The notes: a model not told the origin generated them from the sequence alone. A DNA stretch of 64,000 nt from JAVVUJ01 sp964582545 (GCA_964582545.1 CAZOSB010000001.1:186001-250000); one strand, 5' to 3'. Counted from the stretch's first letter, positions 52,407 to 62,721 are shown. Made by a program: numbers and translations.

Positions 52407-54296
52407 ATGGACTGTAGACTTGAGTTACCCGTTTACTTATTTCATCAAGGTACGTCCCTGAGAGCCTATGAATTTATGGGAGCTCATCCCTACAGCCTTG
52501 AAAACGAAAGGGGATATGTTTTCAGGGTGTGGGCACCTAAAGCAAGCAATGTGTATTTGACCGGAAATTTTAATGGGTGGGATTACAGAAAAAACCTTAT
52601 GCATAAATTAAACAATGAGGGCATATGGGAAATTTATATGCCGGGGATTGAGGAATTCGCCGTATATAAGTACGTGGTGGTGGATCAGGAGGAACAGGAA
52701 CATGTAAAGGCGGATCCCTATGGTTTTCACATGGAGACAAGACCGGCCACAGGTTCTAAGACCTATAATTTAGAAGGATTTCATTGGACTGATGACCAAT
52801 GGATGCAAAAGAGAAGCGCAACGGAACCCTATGATGTGCCAATGAATATCTATGAAGTACATGCCGGTTCCTGGAGAAGGTATTCCGACGGAAATACTTT
52901 TAGTTACGAAAAATTAGCAGATGAGTTGATTCCCTATGTGAAGAATATGGGTTACACCCACATAGAGTTGATGCCCTTATCGGAATATCCCTTTGATGGT
53001 TCTTGGGGATATCAGGTAATGGGCTATTTTGCTGTAACGTCACGTTACGGTACCCCCAAAGATTTTATGGCATTTGTAAATCGTTGTCATCAAGCGGGTC
53101 TCAGTGTGATTTTGGACTGGGTGCCAGGTCACTTTCCAAAGGATGAAGCCGGGCTTTACAACTTTGATGGAGGATGTTGTTACGAGTATGAGGATCCACT
53201 AAAGAGGGAGCACGAAGAATGGGGCACGAGGATTTTTGATTGGGGGAAAAACGAGGTGAGAAGTTTCCTTCTGTCCAATGCTATGTTTTGGTTGAATAAA
53301 TTTCACATCGACGGTATCAGGGTGGACGCGGTGGCATCCATGCTTTATTTGGATTATAACAGAAAAGAAGGGAAGTGGCGACCTAATGTCCACGGCGGAA
53401 GAGAAAATCTGGAGGCGATTGCCTTTCTAAAGGACCTAAATACATCGGTTTTTGCCAATTATTCCAACGTATTGATGATCGCAGAGGAATCTACGGCATG
53501 GCCTTTGGTGACAAAACCGGTGGACGTAGGGGGGCTGGGTTTCAATTATAAGTGGAATATGGGGTGGATGAATGATACCTTAAGCTACATGAAAACGGAT
53601 CCTTTCTTTAAAAAAGGATGTCATCATAACATGACCTTCTCCATGTCCTACGCTTACTCAGAAAACTATGTATTACCTCTCTCTCACGATGAAGTGGTGC
53701 ACATGAAGGGTTCCCTTATTCGCAAGATGCCGGGTCAACCGGAGGAGCAGTTTGCCAACCTGAGAGCGTATTTTGGATATATGATGGCACACCCGGGAAA
53801 GAAATTGTTGTTTATGGGAGGGGAATTTGGTCAATTCCACGAATGGAAATTCGATGATCAGCTGAGCTGGTTGCTTTTAGAGAATTCTTTACATAAAAAA
53901 ATGTTGGAATTTACCAAATCTTTAAACTTTTTTTATAAAGAAAATCCAATTTTGTGGGAACAAGATCAATATTGGCAAGGATTTCAATGGATTGAAGCCA
54001 ACGATAACGACCAGAATATATTTGCTTTCCTTCGAAGAGACAAAAGAGGAAATACGATTTTAATTATTTGTAATTTTTCGCCTATCAGGCGCATAAATTA
54101 TGTGATAGGTGTTGACAAGCCCGGCAGATATAAAAATATTTTTAGTTCGGACAGTGTAAAATTTGGTGGTAAAGGCAGGGGCACGAAATTAGTTTCAAGT
54201 GTAACGATTCCTTTTGGCGAATTTCATCATCAAATTAAAATTACACTTCCACCTTTATCCACTCTTTACTACACATTAACAAATGGAGGTGATTAG
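52407..54296 (+). CDS. glgB: 1,4-alpha-glucan branching enzyme
   Basis: Adds alpha-1,6 branches to glycogen. 629 aa: N-terminal CBM48 (about 20-120, VWAPKASNVYLTGNFNGWD), GH13 barrel and C-terminal beta domain. Catalytic regions: MPLSEYPFDGSWGYQ, GIRVDAVASMLY (nucleophile Asp), LMIAEESTAWP (acid Glu) and LPLSHDEVVHMKGS (Asp). First gene of glgB-C-D-A-P-amylase, preceded by CGGAGG. Confidence 0.96.
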   Translation: MDCRLELPVYLFHQGTSLRAYEFMGAHPYSLENERGYVFRVWAPKASNVYLTGNFNGWDYRKNLMHKLNNEGIWEIYMPGIEEFAVYKYVVVDQEEQEHVKADPYGFHMETRPATGSKTYNLEGFHWTDDQWMQKRSATEPYDVPMNIYEVHAGSWRRYSDGNTFSYEKLADELIPYVKNMGYTHIELMPLSEYPFDGSWGYQVMGYFAVTSRYGTPKDFMAFVNRCHQAGLSVILDWVPGHFPKDEAGLYNFDGGCCYEYEDPLKREHEEWGTRIFDWGKNEVRSFLLSNAMFWLNKFHIDGIRVDAVASMLYLDYNRKEGKWRPNVHGGRENLEAIAFLKDLNTSVFANYSNVLMIAEESTAWPLVTKPVDVGGLGFNYKWNMGWMNDTLSYMKTDPFFKKGCHHNMTFSMSYAYSENYVLPLSHDEVVHMKGSLIRKMPGQPEEQFANLRAYFGYMMAHPGKKLLFMGGEFGQFHEWKFDDQLSWLLLENSLHKKMLEFTKSLNFFYKENPILWEQDQYWQGFQWIEANDNDQNIFAFLRRDKRGNTILIICNFSPIRRINYVIGVDKPGRYKNIFSSDSVKFGGKGRGTKLVSSVTIPFGEFHHQIKITLPPLSTLYYTLTNGGD

Positions 54297-54297
54297 T

Positions 54298-55527
54298 ATG
54301 AAAAATACTAAGAAAAAGGAAATGATTGCTATGCTCCTGGCAGGAGGACAAGGTAGCAGACTAGGGGTGCTCACCCATAACATCGCAAAGCCGGCGGTGC
54401 CTTTTGGAGGTAAATACAGAATCATTGACTTTCCCCTTTCCAACTGTGTGAATTCAGACATTGATACCATCGGTGTACTCACACAGTATCAACCTCTTGA
54501 GCTGAATGCTTACATCGGAAGTGGAATGCCCTGGGATCTGGACAGGATTTTCGGAGGTGTGAGAATTTTGCCCCCCTATGTAAAGGGAAAGGCCGGCGAA
54601 TGGTACAAGGGTACTGCCAATGCAATCTATCAAAATATGCATTTTATTGAAACCTTTGATCCCGAATACGTTTTGATTTTATCGGGAGACCATATCTATA
54701 AAATGAATTATGATATCATGTTGGACTATCATAAGTCAAAGGGTGCGGCTTGCACAATCGCTGTACTCAACGTTCCTCTGGAGGAAGCTTCCCGGTTTGG
54801 TATCATGAACGCAAATGAAGATTTAAAAATCTATGAGTTTGAAGAAAAACCTCAGGAACCAAAGAGCAATCTGGCTTCCATGGGTGTTTATATCTTCACG
54901 TGGGATAAGCTTCGGGAATACCTAATTAAAGATGAAGAGGATAAAAGCTCCGACAATGACTTTGGGAAAAATATCATCCCCACCATGCTGCAGGCTGGAG
55001 AGCCTATGTATGCTTATGAATTCAAGGGGTATTGGAAGGATGTAGGGACGGTGGAATCCCTTTGGGAATCCAATATGGACGTGTTAAATCCAGCAGTGCC
55101 TTTAGAACTAAACGATCCCCCTTGGAAGATTTATTCCAGAAACAATCTGTTGCCACCTCAGTATATTGGAGATAACGCAAAGATTACAAATTCCACCATT
55201 TCAGAGGGTTGCTACATAGATGGTGAGGTGGAAAACAGCATCATCTTTCCAGGAGTAACCATAGAAGCAGGGGCAGTGGTGAGCAATTCGGTAGTTATGC
55301 CCAGGACCGTGATACGGGAAGGGGCGGTAGTGGAGTACGCTGTCATTGCTGAAGATGCCACAATTTTGGGAAGAGCTAAGATCGGATACAGTAAGAATCC
55401 GAGATTGGAAGGAGAACCAAAGGAAATTACCGTGGTAGGTCACGACATTACCGTGGGTGAAGGGGTCATTGTACCCATGGGGGTTATGGTAGAGACGGAC
55501 TTAATTCTCGAGGGAGGTGAAATGTAA
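54298..55527 (+). CDS. glgC: Glucose-1-phosphate adenylyltransferase, catalytic subunit
   Basis: Makes ADP-glucose from ATP and glucose-1-phosphate, the committed step of glycogen synthesis. 409 aa from ATG 54298, placed 5 bp after GGAGGTGAT; an ATG at 54283 is part of the glgB end. Motifs: LLAGGQGSRLGVLT (nucleotide loop), KPAVPFGGKYRIIDFPLSNC, LSGDHIYKMNYDIM and a C-terminal left-handed beta helix. One base shared with glgD. Confidence 0.96.
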   Translation: MKNTKKKEMIAMLLAGGQGSRLGVLTHNIAKPAVPFGGKYRIIDFPLSNCVNSDIDTIGVLTQYQPLELNAYIGSGMPWDLDRIFGGVRILPPYVKGKAGEWYKGTANAIYQNMHFIETFDPEYVLILSGDHIYKMNYDIMLDYHKSKGAACTIAVLNVPLEEASRFGIMNANEDLKIYEFEEKPQEPKSNLASMGVYIFTWDKLREYLIKDEEDKSSDNDFGKNIIPTMLQAGEPMYAYEFKGYWKDVGTVESLWESNMDVLNPAVPLELNDPPWKIYSRNNLLPPQYIGDNAKITNSTISEGCYIDGEVENSIIFPGVTIEAGAVVSNSVVMPRTVIREGAVVEYAVIAEDATILGRAKIGYSKNPRLEGEPKEITVVGHDITVGEGVIVPMGVMVETDLILEGGEM

Positions 55528-56654
55528 TGAACAAAGTATTAGGAATTATTTTTTCTTATTCAGAAAGAGAAAACCTCAGGGAATTAATTTCCACCAGAAC
55601 GTTGGCATCATTGCCCTTCGGGGGGAAGTATCGAATTATCGATTTTGTTTTGTCCAATTTTGTAAATTCGGGTATCTACGATATTTCCATCATTACCAGA
55701 AACAATTTCCACTCCTTGGTGGACCATTTGGGATCGGGGCGTGAATGGGATTTAAACAGAAAGAGAGGGGGACTTCGTGTGCTCACTCCTTTATCTACTC
55801 CGGGGGGAACGGAAACCGGCGTATACAGAGGCACCATAGAGGCCTTGTCCAGAAATATGCACTCCATTAAAAAATCCTTGGCGGACTATGTAATTCTCTC
55901 TGGCAGCAGTGTGATTTACAATATGAACTTGGAGGAGTTGGTAAACAGTCACATTCAAAGAAATGCAGACATTACCACCGTATATACGAGATCCTTGAAT
56001 GGATGTAACGTCATCCCTGCAGGAGTGAACATCCTAAAGATGGATGGCGAAGAAAGAGTTTATGAAATCAACCCAAATTTGGATGACGTATCTTTTCAAC
56101 AGGAACCTTGGGATATCAGCTTATTTGTCATGAGGAAGTCATTGCTGGAGTCCTTGGTCGCTGATTCTATGTCCTATGGTAGGTACGATTTTGAAAAGGA
56201 CATTATACAGAGGTTGGCTTCCAATTTAAATATCAGAGGTTATGAATATAAAGGGAATATCTTTGAAATTAGCAGCGTTTCCGGTTATATGCAAGCTAAT
56301 TTAAGCTTACTAAAGGATCAAGTGAGGAGCAGAGCCTTTACGAGACCCATTTACACAAAGGTAAAAGACAGTGTTCCTGCCAAATATTTAGATGGATGCA
56401 GCGTGAAAAACTCCGTGGTTGCAGATGGTTGTATCATAGAGGGAAGCATCGAAAATTGCATCATTTCCAGAGGTGTAAAGATAGGGAAAGGCTGTATTAT
56501 TAAAAACAGCATCATCATGCAGGATACGGAAATAATGAGGAACGTAATTTTAAATCATGTCATTTTGGATAAAGAGGTTATTGTGAGAGAAAACCGACAA
56601 CTGGCAGGTCATGAGACCTATCCCGTTGTCATAGAAAAATTAAGCATCGTATAG
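55527..56654 (+). CDS. glgD: Glucose-1-phosphate adenylyltransferase, GlgD regulatory-type subunit
   Basis: 375 aa GlgC paralogue found in Firmicutes, which pairs with GlgC and raises its activity. The N-terminal loop is altered (IFSYSERENLRELISTRTLA replaces the GGxGxR loop), and the LSGDH site is LSGSSV, so catalysis on its own is not expected. The beta-helix C-terminus is kept (VADGCIIEGSIENCIISRGV). Its ATG overlaps the glgC stop (TAATG). Confidence 0.94.
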   Translation: MNKVLGIIFSYSERENLRELISTRTLASLPFGGKYRIIDFVLSNFVNSGIYDISIITRNNFHSLVDHLGSGREWDLNRKRGGLRVLTPLSTPGGTETGVYRGTIEALSRNMHSIKKSLADYVILSGSSVIYNMNLEELVNSHIQRNADITTVYTRSLNGCNVIPAGVNILKMDGEERVYEINPNLDDVSFQQEPWDISLFVMRKSLLESLVADSMSYGRYDFEKDIIQRLASNLNIRGYEYKGNIFEISSVSGYMQANLSLLKDQVRSRAFTRPIYTKVKDSVPAKYLDGCSVKNSVVADGCIIEGSIENCIISRGVKIGKGCIIKNSIIMQDTEIMRNVILNHVILDKEVIVRENRQLAGHETYPVVIEKLSIV

Positions 56655-56664
56655 GGAGGTATTG

Positions 56665-58086
56665 GTGGATATACTATTTATTGCGACGGAGGCCAGTCCT
56701 TTTGCCAAAAGCGGGGGACTGGGTGATGTGTTGGGCAGTTTGCCGGGGGAATTGGTAAGGAATGGCATAGATGCCAGAGTTATGTTGCCCCTCTATAAAG
56801 AAATCAAGGAAAAATATTTAAAAAAAATGGAACTCATAAGCGAATTCTCGGTACAGCTTGCTTGGAGAAAAACTTACTGTGGTCTCTTTCAGATGGAATA
56901 TAAAGGGGTGATCTTTTACTTTATAGACAACGAGCAATATTTCGCCAGGGATAATTATTACGGATACTTTGATGATGGAGAGCGGTTCGCCTACTTCTCC
57001 AAGGCATCCCTAGAGGCTTTGCCTTATTTGGATTTCAAGCCGCAGATCCTTCATTGTAGCGACTGGCAAACAGCACTGGTACCCGTATATTTGAAAACTT
57101 TTTATACGGAAGAACCTTATTATGATCGTTTAAAAACCGTATTTACCATTCATAATATCGCCTATCAGGGAAGATTTGATGGACGAATTTTAGAAGATAT
57201 CTTGGGGATATCGTCAGTTTACAGAAGCATTTTAGACTATAAGGGCGATGTCAATTACATGAAAGGTGCTATCGTAACCTGCGATTGTTTGACCACTGTG
57301 AGCCCTAGTTATGCAAAGGAACTCACCTACGCTTATTATGGAAAAGGTTTGGATGGAATCATCAAGGAAAATCAGTATAAGCTCCATGGAATTTTAAATG
57401 GAATTGATATCGATTTATTTAATCCCAGCAAGGATAAAAACCTGGCGGTAAAGTATTCAAAATCCTCTCCTGAGAAAAAAGTGCTAAATAAAATTGCCCT
57501 TCAAAGGGAACTGGGTCTTGCGGAAAAGGAAGACATCCCTATGATCAGCATGATCGGACGACTGGTGGATCATAAAGGCATCGATTTAGTGATCAACGTT
57601 TTTAAAGAAATTATGGAAGAAGATATTCAAATGGTGGTATTGGGCAGCGGGGATTCCTACTATGAAGACTTTTTTAGGAGTAAGAGCATCGAGTATCAGG
57701 GGAAGCTAATCATTGTGACGGGATTTTCGGCTCCTTTGGCGAACAAAATTTATGCGGCATCGGACTTATTTTTGATGCCGTCCTTAAGCGAGCCTTGCGG
57801 GCTTGCTCAGATGATTGCATCCAGATACGGTACGGTTTCCATCATTCGGGAAACAGGTGGACTGCAGGATAGCATTTTCCCCTTTAACCCACTTACAAAA
57901 AAAGGAAACGGTATTACCTTCGGATCTGTTAATGCCCATGATATGTTGGGTGCCATTAGAAGAGCCATCGGATTTTATTGGGATAAGCCTGTTTGGAATA
58001 AAATTATGCAAAATGCTTTTAAAACAGATTTTTCATGGAAGAAATCTACCCTGGAGTACATAAAATTATATGAAGAGTTGTTATAG
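56665..58086 (+). CDS. glgA: Glycogen synthase (ADP-glucose, GT5)
   Basis: Extends alpha-1,4-glucan from ADP-glucose. 473 aa from GTG 56665, set 5 bp after GGGAGG; a TTG at 56662 is too close to that site. Motifs: IATEASPFAKSGGLGDVLGS (KxGGL), FTIHNIAYQGRFDG, ISMIGRLVDHKGIDLV and LMPSLSEPCGLAQMIASRYG. Followed at once by the glgP ribosome site, which overlaps the glgA stop codon. Confidence 0.96.
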   Translation: MDILFIATEASPFAKSGGLGDVLGSLPGELVRNGIDARVMLPLYKEIKEKYLKKMELISEFSVQLAWRKTYCGLFQMEYKGVIFYFIDNEQYFARDNYYGYFDDGERFAYFSKASLEALPYLDFKPQILHCSDWQTALVPVYLKTFYTEEPYYDRLKTVFTIHNIAYQGRFDGRILEDILGISSVYRSILDYKGDVNYMKGAIVTCDCLTTVSPSYAKELTYAYYGKGLDGIIKENQYKLHGILNGIDIDLFNPSKDKNLAVKYSKSSPEKKVLNKIALQRELGLAEKEDIPMISMIGRLVDHKGIDLVINVFKEIMEEDIQMVVLGSGDSYYEDFFRSKSIEYQGKLIIVTGFSAPLANKIYAASDLFLMPSLSEPCGLAQMIASRYGTVSIIRETGGLQDSIFPFNPLTKKGNGITFGSVNAHDMLGAIRRAIGFYWDKPVWNKIMQNAFKTDFSWKKSTLEYIKLYEELL

Positions 58087-58099
58087 GAGGCCATTATTT

Positions 58100-60532
58100 A
58101 TGATTAAAAATTATACGACGGATAAAGTTACCAAGATGATAGATCGCATGTTAAAGAACTTCGGTGCGGAACCCAACTCAGCGACTAAAACACAGCTTTA
58201 TAAGGCGACGGTATTGGTAATACGAGATATCATGTCTGAACTGTGGTTGAATTACCATGATTCCAGTAAGGGTCAGATGCACAAGCAGGTGTACTATTTT
58301 TCCATGGAATTTTTGCCGGGACCATCCTTAAAAAATAACATCTTTAATTTGCAGATGGAAGATGTGGTGAAGGAAGCCATAGAGGCACTGGGGGGAGATC
58401 TAGAGGAGCTTTGCGCCATGGAACCGGATGCAGGATTAGGGAACGGTGGCTTAGGAAGATTGGCATCCTGTTATCTGGACGCGATTTCCAGCAGAGGAAT
58501 GGCGGGTCACGGCTTGTCTATCTGTTATGAGTATGGAATCTTTAAGCAAAAAATAATTGACTGCATGCAGAAGGAAGAGCCGGATAGTTGGCTGACCTTG
58601 GGTGATGTATGGCTGATTGAAAAGGAAGATGAAAAGGAGCAGGTTCGCTTCGGGGGCAAGCTGGAAGAAATATGGGATCAAAATGGTAGGATGAGGGTAA
58701 TTCACAAGGATTATAAGACGGTGGTGGGTATACCCTACGATCTGCTGATTACCGGTTATGGCAGCGATGTGGTCAATGATCTGAGGCTCTGGAAGTCCAC
58801 CTCTTTACAAAGCATAGATATGGAGCTCTTTGCACAGGGAAAATATCAGGAATCCATGGCAGAGCGGCATCAAGCGGAGGTTATTTCCAAAATTCTCTAT
58901 CCGGAAGATGCGCACCCAGAGGGAAAAAACCTGAGAATGTCTCAGCAGTATTTCTTCATATCCGCTTCTTTGCAATCCATGGTCAAGAAGCACTTGAAAA
59001 AGTTTAAAAACTTAGATAACTTCTATAAGAAGGTTGCTATTCACATCAATGATACACACCCGACTATGGCGATTCCTGAACTTATGAGAATCCTTATAGA
59101 CGATTACGACTATGATTGGGATCGTGCATGGGAGATTGTGCGAAAGACCGTTTCCTATACCAATCACACCATTATGCCGGAGGCCTTGGAAAAATGGCCA
59201 GAGGATCTTTTTGCAAGGCTTTTGCCAAGGATCCATTCCATCATTGTGGAGATCAATCGAAGGCTAAATGGGGAGATTGCAAAGGCATTTCCTGGGGATG
59301 AAGCCAAAAGAAATGAAATGTCCATCATCGGTGGGGGAAACATCCGAATGGCGAACCTATGCGTGGAAGCTTCCCATACGGTGAACGGGGTTTCCGCACT
59401 TCACAGCGGTATCATCAAGGAAAATTTGTTTTCCGGGTTTGCGCAGATTGCACCGGAGAAATTTACCAATGTGACCAACGGCATCGCTTATAGAAGATGG
59501 CTCTGTCAGGCCAATCCCAAGCTGTCTGCACTGTTGGATGAGCTGATAGGCACGGGTTATAGGAAAAATGCCAACGAGCTGGAGAAGCTTTTACAGTATA
59601 AGGATGATCCTAGCGTATTGGAAAGAATGGCCAAAATTAAACGGGAAAACAAGATTCGATTGGCCAACTACATTCAGGGAAATAATTCAGTGACGGTGGA
59701 TCCTGATTCCATCTTTGATGTTCAGGTGAAGCGGTTACACGAATATAAACGTCAGGTATTAAACCTTTTCCATATCATGGATCTTTATAATCAATTAAAG
59801 CAGAACCCTCAGATGGATATGGTTCCCAGAACCTTTATCTTCGGTGCCAAGGCGGCTGCCGGTTACCAAAGTGCAAAGCGGATTATCACCTTGGCCTGTA
59901 GGTTAGCTAATGTTTTGGAGAAGGACCCTGTGGTGCAAGGCAGATTAAAAATCGTGTTCTTAGAGAATTATTCCGTATCGCTGTCTGAGATTATCATGCC
60001 CGCAGCAGACGTTTCAGAGCAAATTTCTCTGGCCGGAAAGGAAGCTTCCGGAACGGGTAACATGAAGCTGATGATCAACGGTGCGGTGACCATTGGTACA
60101 TTGGATGGGGCCAACGTGGAGATTTATCAAGCTGTAGGGGAGGAGAACATATTCCTCTTTGGCATGAAGGTGGAAGATGTGGAGCAGTTGGTTCGGTCGG
60201 GTAGTTATCGACCATGGGTATACTGTCAGGAAAATGAGAGCTTAAATGCCATCATAAATCTTTTATCGGAAGGGATTGACGGTGAAAAATTCGGGGATAT
60301 CGTCAACTCTCTTACAGCAGGTGTCAACGGAATCGCAGATACTTACTTTGTATTAGCGGATTTTGACTCCTATAAAAAAGCTCAGCAGAGGATTGGGTTG
60401 GCCTATGGAGACAAATTGCGTTGGGGAAACATGTCTCTTACCAATATTGGAAAAGCGGGAATGTTCTCTGCGGACAGAGCCGTGAAGGAGTATGCGGATA
60501 GAATTTGGGAGATAGAATCTATCAATGATTGA
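58100..60532 (+). CDS. glgP: Glycogen phosphorylase
   Basis: PLP-dependent; releases glucose-1-phosphate from glycogen. 810 aa from ATG 58100, 9 bp after TAGGAGG; an ATG at 58070 lies inside glgA and upstream of that site. Motifs: GNGGLGRLASCYLDA, GYGSDVVNDLRLW, VTNGIAYRRWL, QVKRLHEYKRQVLN and EASGTGNMKLMINGA with the PLP lysine. Its presence in a synthesis operon allows turnover of the store. The stop overlaps the next gene by 8 bp. Confidence 0.97.
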   Translation: MIKNYTTDKVTKMIDRMLKNFGAEPNSATKTQLYKATVLVIRDIMSELWLNYHDSSKGQMHKQVYYFSMEFLPGPSLKNNIFNLQMEDVVKEAIEALGGDLEELCAMEPDAGLGNGGLGRLASCYLDAISSRGMAGHGLSICYEYGIFKQKIIDCMQKEEPDSWLTLGDVWLIEKEDEKEQVRFGGKLEEIWDQNGRMRVIHKDYKTVVGIPYDLLITGYGSDVVNDLRLWKSTSLQSIDMELFAQGKYQESMAERHQAEVISKILYPEDAHPEGKNLRMSQQYFFISASLQSMVKKHLKKFKNLDNFYKKVAIHINDTHPTMAIPELMRILIDDYDYDWDRAWEIVRKTVSYTNHTIMPEALEKWPEDLFARLLPRIHSIIVEINRRLNGEIAKAFPGDEAKRNEMSIIGGGNIRMANLCVEASHTVNGVSALHSGIIKENLFSGFAQIAPEKFTNVTNGIAYRRWLCQANPKLSALLDELIGTGYRKNANELEKLLQYKDDPSVLERMAKIKRENKIRLANYIQGNNSVTVDPDSIFDVQVKRLHEYKRQVLNLFHIMDLYNQLKQNPQMDMVPRTFIFGAKAAAGYQSAKRIITLACRLANVLEKDPVVQGRLKIVFLENYSVSLSEIIMPAADVSEQISLAGKEASGTGNMKLMINGAVTIGTLDGANVEIYQAVGEENIFLFGMKVEDVEQLVRSGSYRPWVYCQENESLNAIINLLSEGIDGEKFGDIVNSLTAGVNGIADTYFVLADFDSYKKAQQRIGLAYGDKLRWGNMSLTNIGKAGMFSADRAVKEYADRIWEIESIND

Positions 60533-62348
60533 GTATAACAGCCGTGATCGTTACTTTAAGAAACCGTTCGGGGCGGTGGAGGTAGATACCCTCATTACCT
60601 TTCGAATTAAAAACACAGAACAGGATAAGCCTTCCAGGGAGGCTTATCTTGTTGTATCCAATGATGCCAACAGCGAAGATGAACAGTGGATCAATGGAAG
60701 CAAGCATTTTATGGAGGAAGGGGATACCTGCTGGGAGGAGTATGAGTTTCAGTGGGAAAGTTCCAAGCCAGGGCTTTATTTCTACGGTTTTAAAATGTTT
60801 TATTGGGATGATTCCGATGAATCCAAGGGCGCTTTCCAGTTGACCGTGTATGAAGAGGATGTTTATGGAAGTCCGGAATGGATGAGAGAGGGGCTGATGT
60901 ATCAAATTTTTCCCGATCGATTTGCCAAAAGTGACAGATATTCTCCGCCCGAGCAAAATAAAGATTACTATATGAGGGAGGATTGGGGCGGTGCTCCCTA
61001 TGGTCACCCGGATGAAAACGGAATCGTTTGGAACAATGATTTCTTCGGGGGAAATCTTTTGGGAATTATGGAGCAGTTAGATTATCTGGAGTCCTTGGGT
61101 GTGACGGTCATCTATTTGAACCCCATCTTTGAAGCTTTTTCCAACCATCGGTACGATACAGGAAATTACATGGCCATCGATCCCTTATTGGGCAACGAAG
61201 AAATCTTTCAAGAGCTCTGTGAAAGAGCATGGGATAAGGGAATCCGGGTAATCTTAGACGGAGTATTCAACCACACGGGAAGCGACAGCGTTTACTTTAA
61301 CAAAGAAGGGCGGTTTCATGAACCGGGCGCTTTTCAAAGTAGGGATGCCAAGTATTTTGAATGGTACAGCTTTATCGAGTATCCTCATAAATATGAGGCG
61401 TGGTGGGGGATCGATACCTTACCTTCCGTCAATGAAAGTTCTGAATCCTTTCGAGAATACATCCTTACGGGGGAGAATTCCGTCATCAAGCATTGGCTTC
61501 GATGTGGTGCTTCGGGATTTCGGTTGGATGTAGCCGATGAATTGCCAGATATTTTTTTGGATGAACTGAGGATGGCTGTCAAATCGGAGAAACCGGATGC
61601 GGTCATTATAGGTGAGGTTTGGGAGGATGCTTCCAACAAGGTGGCTTACGGTCAACGACGCAGATATTTTCAAGGGAAGCAGTTGGATAGCGTGATGAAT
61701 TATCCCCTGAAAAACTCTATCATTGATTTTGTGACGGGCAATATATCCGGATATGATTTTTCTCTCACCATGGAGAGCTTATGGGAAAACTATCCGCAGT
61801 TTGCATTTTACTCCTCTATGAATATTTTGGGAACTCACGATACGGTGAGGATCTTGACGGTTTTGAAGGAGGATCATCGGGTATCCAACGATTATGAAGC
61901 CAGACAGAAGCTATTTTTAGCCTTGCTGATCTGGGTGTTTATGCCGGGGATTCCGTGCATTTACTATGGGGACGAAATCGGCATGGAGGGCGGCAGCGAC
62001 CCTCTCAACAGAGGATGTTTTCGCTTTGAACAAAGGGATGAAGAAATCTTTTCTTTTTATAAAAGATTGTTTATGTTTAGAAAAACAATAAATAATTTAA
62101 GCGGCTTATCCTTTGAACCGGCGGAATCCAGAGAGGATTATTTTGCATACTTGCGAAGTGGAGAGGAAAACTCTGTATTGGTGGTGATTAACAGGGGCCA
62201 TGAACATAACCTTTTAAAGGTTGACCTACTGGAACAGGAGACCATCTATGACTTTTTTATAAGCGGATCCGTAGATTTTGACGGGAAAAGAACCTTTAAT
62301 CTCCAAGAAAACAGCGGTGTTGTGATATATATAAAAAAGAAATTTTAG
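60525..62348 (+). CDS. Alpha-glucan-acting GH13 enzyme, neopullulanase/cyclomaltodextrinase-like
   Basis: 607 aa, no signal peptide, so it acts inside the cell. N-terminal beta domain (about 1-115), then the GH13 barrel: GVTVIYLNPIFEAFSNHRYD, VILDGVFNHTGSDSVYFN, GFRLDVADELP (nucleophile), VIIGEVWEDAS (acid) and LGTHDTVRIL. The N-domain plus barrel pattern suits GH13_20-type enzymes that hydrolyse malto-oligosaccharides and pullulan. In this operon it may process limit dextrins left by GlgP. Last gene of the operon; no clear terminator follows. Confidence 0.9.
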   Translation: MIEYNSRDRYFKKPFGAVEVDTLITFRIKNTEQDKPSREAYLVVSNDANSEDEQWINGSKHFMEEGDTCWEEYEFQWESSKPGLYFYGFKMFYWDDSDESKGAFQLTVYEEDVYGSPEWMREGLMYQIFPDRFAKSDRYSPPEQNKDYYMREDWGGAPYGHPDENGIVWNNDFFGGNLLGIMEQLDYLESLGVTVIYLNPIFEAFSNHRYDTGNYMAIDPLLGNEEIFQELCERAWDKGIRVILDGVFNHTGSDSVYFNKEGRFHEPGAFQSRDAKYFEWYSFIEYPHKYEAWWGIDTLPSVNESSESFREYILTGENSVIKHWLRCGASGFRLDVADELPDIFLDELRMAVKSEKPDAVIIGEVWEDASNKVAYGQRRRYFQGKQLDSVMNYPLKNSIIDFVTGNISGYDFSLTMESLWENYPQFAFYSSMNILGTHDTVRILTVLKEDHRVSNDYEARQKLFLALLIWVFMPGIPCIYYGDEIGMEGGSDPLNRGCFRFEQRDEEIFSFYKRLFMFRKTINNLSGLSFEPAESREDYFAYLRSGEENSVLVVINRGHEHNLLKVDLLEQETIYDFFISGSVDFDGKRTFNLQENSGVVIYIKKKF

Positions 62349-62355
62349 GAAATAA

Positions 62356-62377
62356 TTTGAAAAATGTTTGAAAAATG
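62356..62377 (+). repeat. Two tandem 11-bp repeats
   Basis: Two back-to-back copies of TTTGAAAAATG just after the GH13 gene. Nothing else in this short gap before the rpmB promoter. Confidence 0.7.
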
Positions 62378-62401
62378 TTAAGAAACAATTTAAAAAACAA
62401 G

Positions 62402-62431
62402 TTGCAATTGACTATTTGAGTATGATATAAT
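62402..62431 (+). promoter_or_regulatory. Promoter of the rpmB leader
   Basis: TTGCAA (62402-62407), 18-bp spacer and an extended consensus -10, TGA-TATAAT (TATAAT at 62426-62431). Confidence 0.75.
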
Positions 62432-62464
62432 CCTTATTGTTGTGTTTATATGGAGGTTGAGCCC

Positions 62465-62497
62465 ATGAAAACAGTAAACAGAGAGAAGATTAGATGA
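62465..62497 (+). CDS. Possible 10-codon leader peptide ahead of rpmB
   Basis: ATG to TGA encoding MKTVNREKIR, with GGAGG 8 nt before the ATG. It lies between the promoter and rpmB, 32 bp before the rpmB start. A leader peptide could couple translation to expression of L28, but it may also be chance. Basic composition with two Arg and two Lys. Confidence 0.45.
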   Translation: MKTVNREKIR

Positions 62498-62529
62498 CAT
62501 ATAGAATATTATAAAAGGAGGTGGGTTGA

Positions 62530-62721
62530 GTGTCAAGAAAATGCGAAATATGCGGCAAGGGTCAGGTTTCAGGAAATAACGTTTCCCATTCCAACAGACA
62601 TACCAGAAGAAAATGGAATGTAAATATTCAAACGGTGAGAACTGAGGAAAACGGTACGGTAAAGAGAAAAAAAATCTGTACCAGATGTATCAGAACCAAT
62701 AAGATTAACCGTGCTATTTAA
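62530..62721 (+). CDS. rpmB: 50S ribosomal protein L28
   Basis: 63 aa from a GTG start with AGGAGGTG upstream. Recognised by CEICGKGQVSGNNVSHS and RRKWNVNIQTVR. The zinc-binding pair of motifs is present (CEIC near the N-terminus, CTRC near the C-terminus), so this is the C+ form of L28. Own terminator downstream. Confidence 0.97.
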   Translation: MSRKCEICGKGQVSGNNVSHSNRHTRRKWNVNIQTVRTEENGTVKRKKICTRCIRTNKINRAI

